From: Paucihalobacter sp036825875
GTDB taxonomy: Bacteria > Bacteroidota > Bacteroidia > Flavobacteriales > Flavobacteriaceae
DNA length: 51,669 nucleotides
Direction: 5' to 3'
Assembly: GCF_036825875.1 (NCBI RefSeq)
Contig: NZ_DAISXK010000017.1
Coordinates: forward strand, 1-51,669
Position 1 is the first letter of the stretch. Each line of letters begins with the position of its first letter. A program made the translations under genes and the position numbers. Below, piece after piece: positions 48,274 to 51,669 of the stretch. The notes beneath the pieces were generated by a model, which was not told the DNA's origin, made no database searches, and saw only the letters and a program-made list of their open reading frames with translations.

Positions 48274-49182
48274 TTAACCGTTTAAGGCCTCAACCGTTAA
48301 AACGTCATCATTTAGCATCTCCTTAAGCATTGTTTCTATTCCGTTTTTCAGGGTAAATGTAGAAGAAGGACAACCGCTACAAGCGCCTTGCAGTATTACG
48401 CTTACTCTTTTAGTAATTGGGTTGTATGACTGAAATTCTATGTTACCACCATCACTAGCGACAGCGGGCTTAATATATTCCTCAAGTATGCTTATTATTC
48501 GTTTCGACGTTGTGTCTAACGCGCTGTTAATGGCGTCTTCTTTATCGATTTTAATTTGTGTATTTACTTCATTCTGATACACGGCATCTTCAACAACAGT
48601 TTTTCCAGTCTCCAAAAAATGCTTGATAAATTCACGTAATTCTAAGGTAATATCATCCCATTCAGCAATATCATACTTTGTTATTGAAACAAAATTATCA
48701 TCAAAAAAAACACTTTTCACAAAAGGAAACTGGAATAATGCCAGCGCCAGTGGAGCAAATTTGGTGTCGTCTATAGAATTAAACTCGATGCTTTGAATGA
48801 CTATTTTTTTGTTAGCAACAAACTTTAAAACACTGGGATTTGGAGTGCTTTCAGCATATACAGTGACAGCTGTTTTTGTGACGATATTTTCTGCAGTAAT
48901 AATAGTCTTGCCACTATTTATAAAAGCTTCAATTTGCTCTGCGACTTCATTTTGCACATCTTTCCATTCAACGATATCATAACGTTCAATAGCAATAAAG
49001 TTTGAAGCGATATAAACCTTTTTTACAAAAGGTAAATAAAACAATTCTTGCGCTAGAGGTGACGGTTTAGCTTCATCTATGTTATTAAATTCAAAGTTTC
49101 CGTTGGGGACTAAAAACTGGTCAGCCTCAAATTTTATGATACTTTCTTTATTGGTTAGTTTTACAGTAATTTTCATTTTCAT
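48274..49182 (-). CDS. NifU-like Fe-S scaffold protein with doubled Nfu N-terminal domain
   Basis: This 302-residue protein ends in a NifU-like domain (about 222-302) whose CSGCPSS motif (Cys268 and Cys271) holds the transferable [4Fe-4S] cluster at a dimer interface. Ahead of it lie two Nfu-N-like domains (about 4-98 and 104-200) that align with each other: PSPLAQELFYLPFVKKVY with FAPLALALFQFPFVKSVF, and RYDIVEW with KYDIAEW. Only the second has the canonical STPNPSVLKF signature. I chose the ATG at 49182. An upstream TTG at 49197 overlaps a TACTTTTG promoter-like motif and so is unlikely to be transcribed. The protein is expected to pass clusters to respiratory and other targets, such as QueG or quinone enzymes. 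Confidence 0.9.
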   Translation of the reverse strand: MKMKITVKLTNKESIIKFEADQFLVPNGNFEFNNIDEAKPSPLAQELFYLPFVKKVYIASNFIAIERYDIVEWKDVQNEVAEQIEAFINSGKTIITAENIVTKTAVTVYAESTPNPSVLKFVANKKIVIQSIEFNSIDDTKFAPLALALFQFPFVKSVFFDDNFVSITKYDIAEWDDITLELREFIKHFLETGKTVVEDAVYQNEVNTQIKIDKEDAINSALDTTSKRIISILEEYIKPAVASDGGNIEFQSYNPITKRVSVILQGACSGCPSSTFTLKNGIETMLKEMLNDDVLTVEALNG

Positions 49183-49194
49183 TTTTTCTTGGTA

Positions 49195-49202
49195 CAAAAG
49201 TA
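49195..49202 (-). promoter_or_regulatory. Possible -7 promoter element of the Nfu gene
   Basis: On the minus strand TACTTTTG matches TAnnTTTG and ends 12 bases before the chosen ATG, so the leader would be very short. A -33 TTG was not found. Confidence 0.33.
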
Positions 49203-49328
49203 TAAAACCTAAATCATATCAGGTGTTAAGTTGGGTCTCAAAATGCTTTTTTTATGATTAAATTTTACTGTACTTGTAGAATATTTCTTATTTTTCACGA
49301 CTAAATTTTTATGTCATAATTATACCTA

Positions 49329-51669
49329 ATGTTCCTCAACCATATCAATTTCAATTTTATTTGCTGTAAAAACCTTATAGTAAACAGATTAAAATATGTC
49401 TACCTGTTTTTGATTTTTACTATCGGCATTTCGTCAAATGCTCAAGATATAATTATGGTTGATGGCACTTTTAACCGATGCGCCCCAGATATGTTTTACG
49501 ATTCAGGAGGGGAATTTGGTAATTATGGCAATAATGAAAATTTCGTTACAACCATATGCCCCCAAAACCCTGATGATTTTATAATTCTTAATTTTTTAGC
49601 GTTTAGCTCTCAATTAAATCAGGATATTATGACCATTTATGATGGTGTTGATACCACGGTTAGCGTACTGGGAAGTTTTACTGGTGTAGCTAGTCCTGGT
49701 TTTATATCTGCAACATCTGCTAACACGAGTGGTTGTTTAACCATTGAATGGGTAACTAATGCCAGCGGAAACACTTTTGGTTGGGAGGCCGAAATTTTAT
49801 GTGCCTCTCCCTGCCAAACTATAACTCCAACTATAAATGAAACAAATCCAACTCCAAATGGGTCTGGTATCATAACAATTAATCCTGGAGAAACTATAAG
49901 TTTTGAAGGCACCGCTGTTTTTTCTGACGATGATTCATCGGCTTTATATGAATGGGATTTTGGTGACGGAAATTCTGCGTTTGGAACAGTCGTAAGTAAT
50001 ATCTTTAATAATCCAGGAACGTATGTAGTTGAATTTACTGCCTCCGATAATAATCCTCAAGGATGCGGAGTTACAGCCTCGATTACGGTGGTTGTTTTAG
50101 GGCCTAACGTAGTAGTTGATCAGGATACATTTACAGTTGAGCAATTGGTTTTAGACGTTTTAATCGATAGCCCATGTGCGCAGGTTTCTAATATTGTTTC
50201 CTCAACTGGAATTAATTTCGGTTCAACTCTGCCAAATGGAATAGGATATTTTATTAGTAATGGGATTGATTTTCCATTTGAAGAAGGATTGTTGATTACC
50301 TCTGGTGATGCGAGTCAAGCTGGTGGACCAAATAATGTTACAATGAGTGCTGGTTCGTGGCCGGGTGACAACGATTTAAATAATGCTGTAGGAATTACTT
50401 CTAATGACGCGTCATATATTCAATTTGATTTTGTACCGCTTGCAAACTCAATAAGCTTTGAATTTTTAATGGCCTCCGAAGAATATGATCAAGGTTCTTT
50501 TGAGTGCGATTTTTCTGATGCATTTGCATTCCTTCTAACCGATTTGGAAGGTAATACAACCAATTTAGCTGTGTTACCTGGTACAAATACGCCAATTTTA
50601 GTTACAAATATTCATCCTTTTAATGGTTTTTGCCCGGCTATAAATGAAGAATTTTTTGGAGGTTATACTAATTTTAATCAACCTCCGACTGCTTTTGATG
50701 GCCGAACAGCTATATTCACCGCTCAGTCGGATGTCATACCTGGTGAAACTTATACTATTAAGTTAGTAATTGGAGATGACAATGATAGTCTTTTGGATTC
50801 AGGGGTGTTTTTAAAGGCAGGAAGTTTTAATCTCGGTGGAGATCTTGGCGAAGACCGAACAATTGCAGCTGATAATGCGCCTTGCGATAATGATTTAGTT
50901 ATTTTAGAAACAGATTTATTGGCCGCCGATCATATCTGGTTCAAAGACGGAGTTGTAATAGACGGCGAAACAAGTTCTACTTTGGAGGTTACTCAGTCAG
51001 GCGTTTATAGCGTTGATTTTTCTTTTTCTGGAGTTTGCCAAGGTTCTGATGCAATAGTAATTGAGTTTAGAGATGTGCCCGAAATAGAGGATTTGTCAGA
51101 TTTGTCCATTTGTAGTTTCTCAGGCTTAGGCACCTTTAATCTTACAGAAAACAATGCATTGATAATAGGAGGGCAAGACCCAGACGAATTCGTTATAAGT
51201 TATCATTCTACTGAACAAGAGGCAATGGATAATTTAAACCCCTTACCAGATAGTTATGATAACATTTCAAATCCTCAAACGGTATTTGTCAGAATTGCAA
51301 ATATATCTCAAACCTGCTTTTTAACAGAATCGTTCCAGCTGATAAGTAATGTTCTAAATGTTCCTGGAGATATCTCTCCCTTCAATTTATGCGATGATAC
51401 AGTGGCGGACGGTTTTACCTCATTTACTTTAACAGAAAGGGACGCAGAAGTGGTTGGTGCTGAAGATTCATCGATGATGCAAGTGAGTTATCATTTAACT
51501 CAAGCTGATGCAGACAATAATTTGAATCCTCTAGCCAGTCCTTATACTAATGTCTCCAATCCGCAAACTGTTTTTATCAGATTGCAATCAGTTGGTGATG
51601 ACAATTGTTATAACACATCCACCCTCAACCTCACCGTGACCGCAAATCCTGAAGCCAATTCACTTTCCG
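49329..51669 (+). CDS. Large secreted repeat protein (CUB-like, PKD, choice-of-anchor L), 5' part
   Basis: The reading frame runs open from the ATG at 49329 to the window end, giving 780 residues without a stop; the C-terminus is missing. A long N-region and signal peptide cover about 1-39, ending SNAQ. Then follow a CUB-like domain (about 45-158), a PKD domain (about 185-257) with YEWDFGDG (208-215), a choice-of-anchor-L-like domain (about 263-503) with LMASEEYDQ (380-388), an Ig-like domain (515-580), and two copies of a repeat of about 95 residues (about 590-675 and 685-771) sharing YH.T..DA..N.NPL...Y.N.SNPQTVF. This layout is typical of Flavobacteriaceae adhesins exported by the type IX system, which usually end in a sorting domain; that end cannot be seen here. 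Confidence 0.85.
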   Translation, partial: MFLNHINFNFICCKNLIVNRLKYVYLFLIFTIGISSNAQDIIMVDGTFNRCAPDMFYDSGGEFGNYGNNENFVTTICPQNPDDFIILNFLAFSSQLNQDIMTIYDGVDTTVSVLGSFTGVASPGFISATSANTSGCLTIEWVTNASGNTFGWEAEILCASPCQTITPTINETNPTPNGSGIITINPGETISFEGTAVFSDDDSSALYEWDFGDGNSAFGTVVSNIFNNPGTYVVEFTASDNNPQGCGVTASITVVVLGPNVVVDQDTFTVEQLVLDVLIDSPCAQVSNIVSSTGINFGSTLPNGIGYFISNGIDFPFEEGLLITSGDASQAGGPNNVTMSAGSWPGDNDLNNAVGITSNDASYIQFDFVPLANSISFEFLMASEEYDQGSFECDFSDAFAFLLTDLEGNTTNLAVLPGTNTPILVTNIHPFNGFCPAINEEFFGGYTNFNQPPTAFDGRTAIFTAQSDVIPGETYTIKLVIGDDNDSLLDSGVFLKAGSFNLGGDLGEDRTIAADNAPCDNDLVILETDLLAADHIWFKDGVVIDGETSSTLEVTQSGVYSVDFSFSGVCQGSDAIVIEFRDVPEIEDLSDLSICSFSGLGTFNLTENNALIIGGQDPDEFVISYHSTEQEAMDNLNPLPDSYDNISNPQTVFVRIANISQTCFLTESFQLISNVLNVPGDISPFNLCDDTVADGFTSFTLTERDAEVVGAEDSSMMQVSYHLTQADADNNLNPLASPYTNVSNPQTVFIRLQSVGDDNCYNTSTLNLTVTANPEANSLS

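Noticed and set aside
49183..49197. TTG start for the Nfu gene
   Set aside because: It overlaps a TAnnTTTG promoter-like motif, so it would lie upstream of the expected transcript start; the ATG at 49182 gives a normal protein.

Overview
The window looks like the chromosome of a marine-type member of the Flavobacteriaceae (Bacteroidota). Pointers are the AT-rich sequence, an alternative complex III plus aa3 oxidase operon, SprA of the type IX secretion and gliding machinery, energy-transducer TonB proteins with the family's PVFPGC-type C-terminal domain, a carboxypeptidase-like N-terminal extension on the TonB-dependent receptor, Bacteroidota-type TAnnTTTG -7 promoter motifs, and a large secreted repeat protein. 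No tRNA, rRNA, CRISPR array, insertion sequence or prophage was recognised, and no stretch longer than 300 bases lacks a gene.

Layout. 6-6791: the distal part of a respiratory operon, actC-actD-actE-actF-coxB-coxA, closed by a terminator; actA and actB should lie just upstream. 6942-10025: an SPFH lipoprotein, ruvB and queG. 10018-18031: a sugar-utilisation island with a divergent LacI regulator, tandem operators, a TonB-dependent receptor without a SusD partner, an SLC45/SUT-like MFS transporter, a PfkB fructokinase and a GH13 sucrose-phosphorylase-like enzyme. Together they suggest uptake and phosphorolysis of sucrose or a related glucoside. 18176-29147: maeB, ruvA-sprA and gcvH-vanZ-like. 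29217-33130: two tandem TonB genes and an outer-membrane barrel (RemB/Wzi-like) that carries a TonB-C-terminal-like domain at its own N-terminus.

33198-38598: the second oxidase cluster, with haem O synthase, two subunit III genes, subunit IV, a Cys-less SCO-like protein, a canonical SCO, DUF420 and a 72-residue CxxC membrane protein. The last four genes overlap one another, suggesting a co-translated assembly module. 38730-46593: a MacB/TolC-type efflux operon with one ATPase, two permeases, two adaptors and one TolC protein, ending in tsaB. 46590-49182, minus strand: mscS-like, a secreted unknown, and an Nfu protein with a doubled N-terminal domain. 49329 to the end: the 5' part of a large secreted CUB/PKD/choice-of-anchor-L repeat protein that runs out of the window.

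The regions of most interest are the LacI-controlled SusD-less sugar locus, the TonB-domain triplet with its barrel fusion, and the oxidase assembly module. Family assignments come from reading motifs by eye; no database search was possible.
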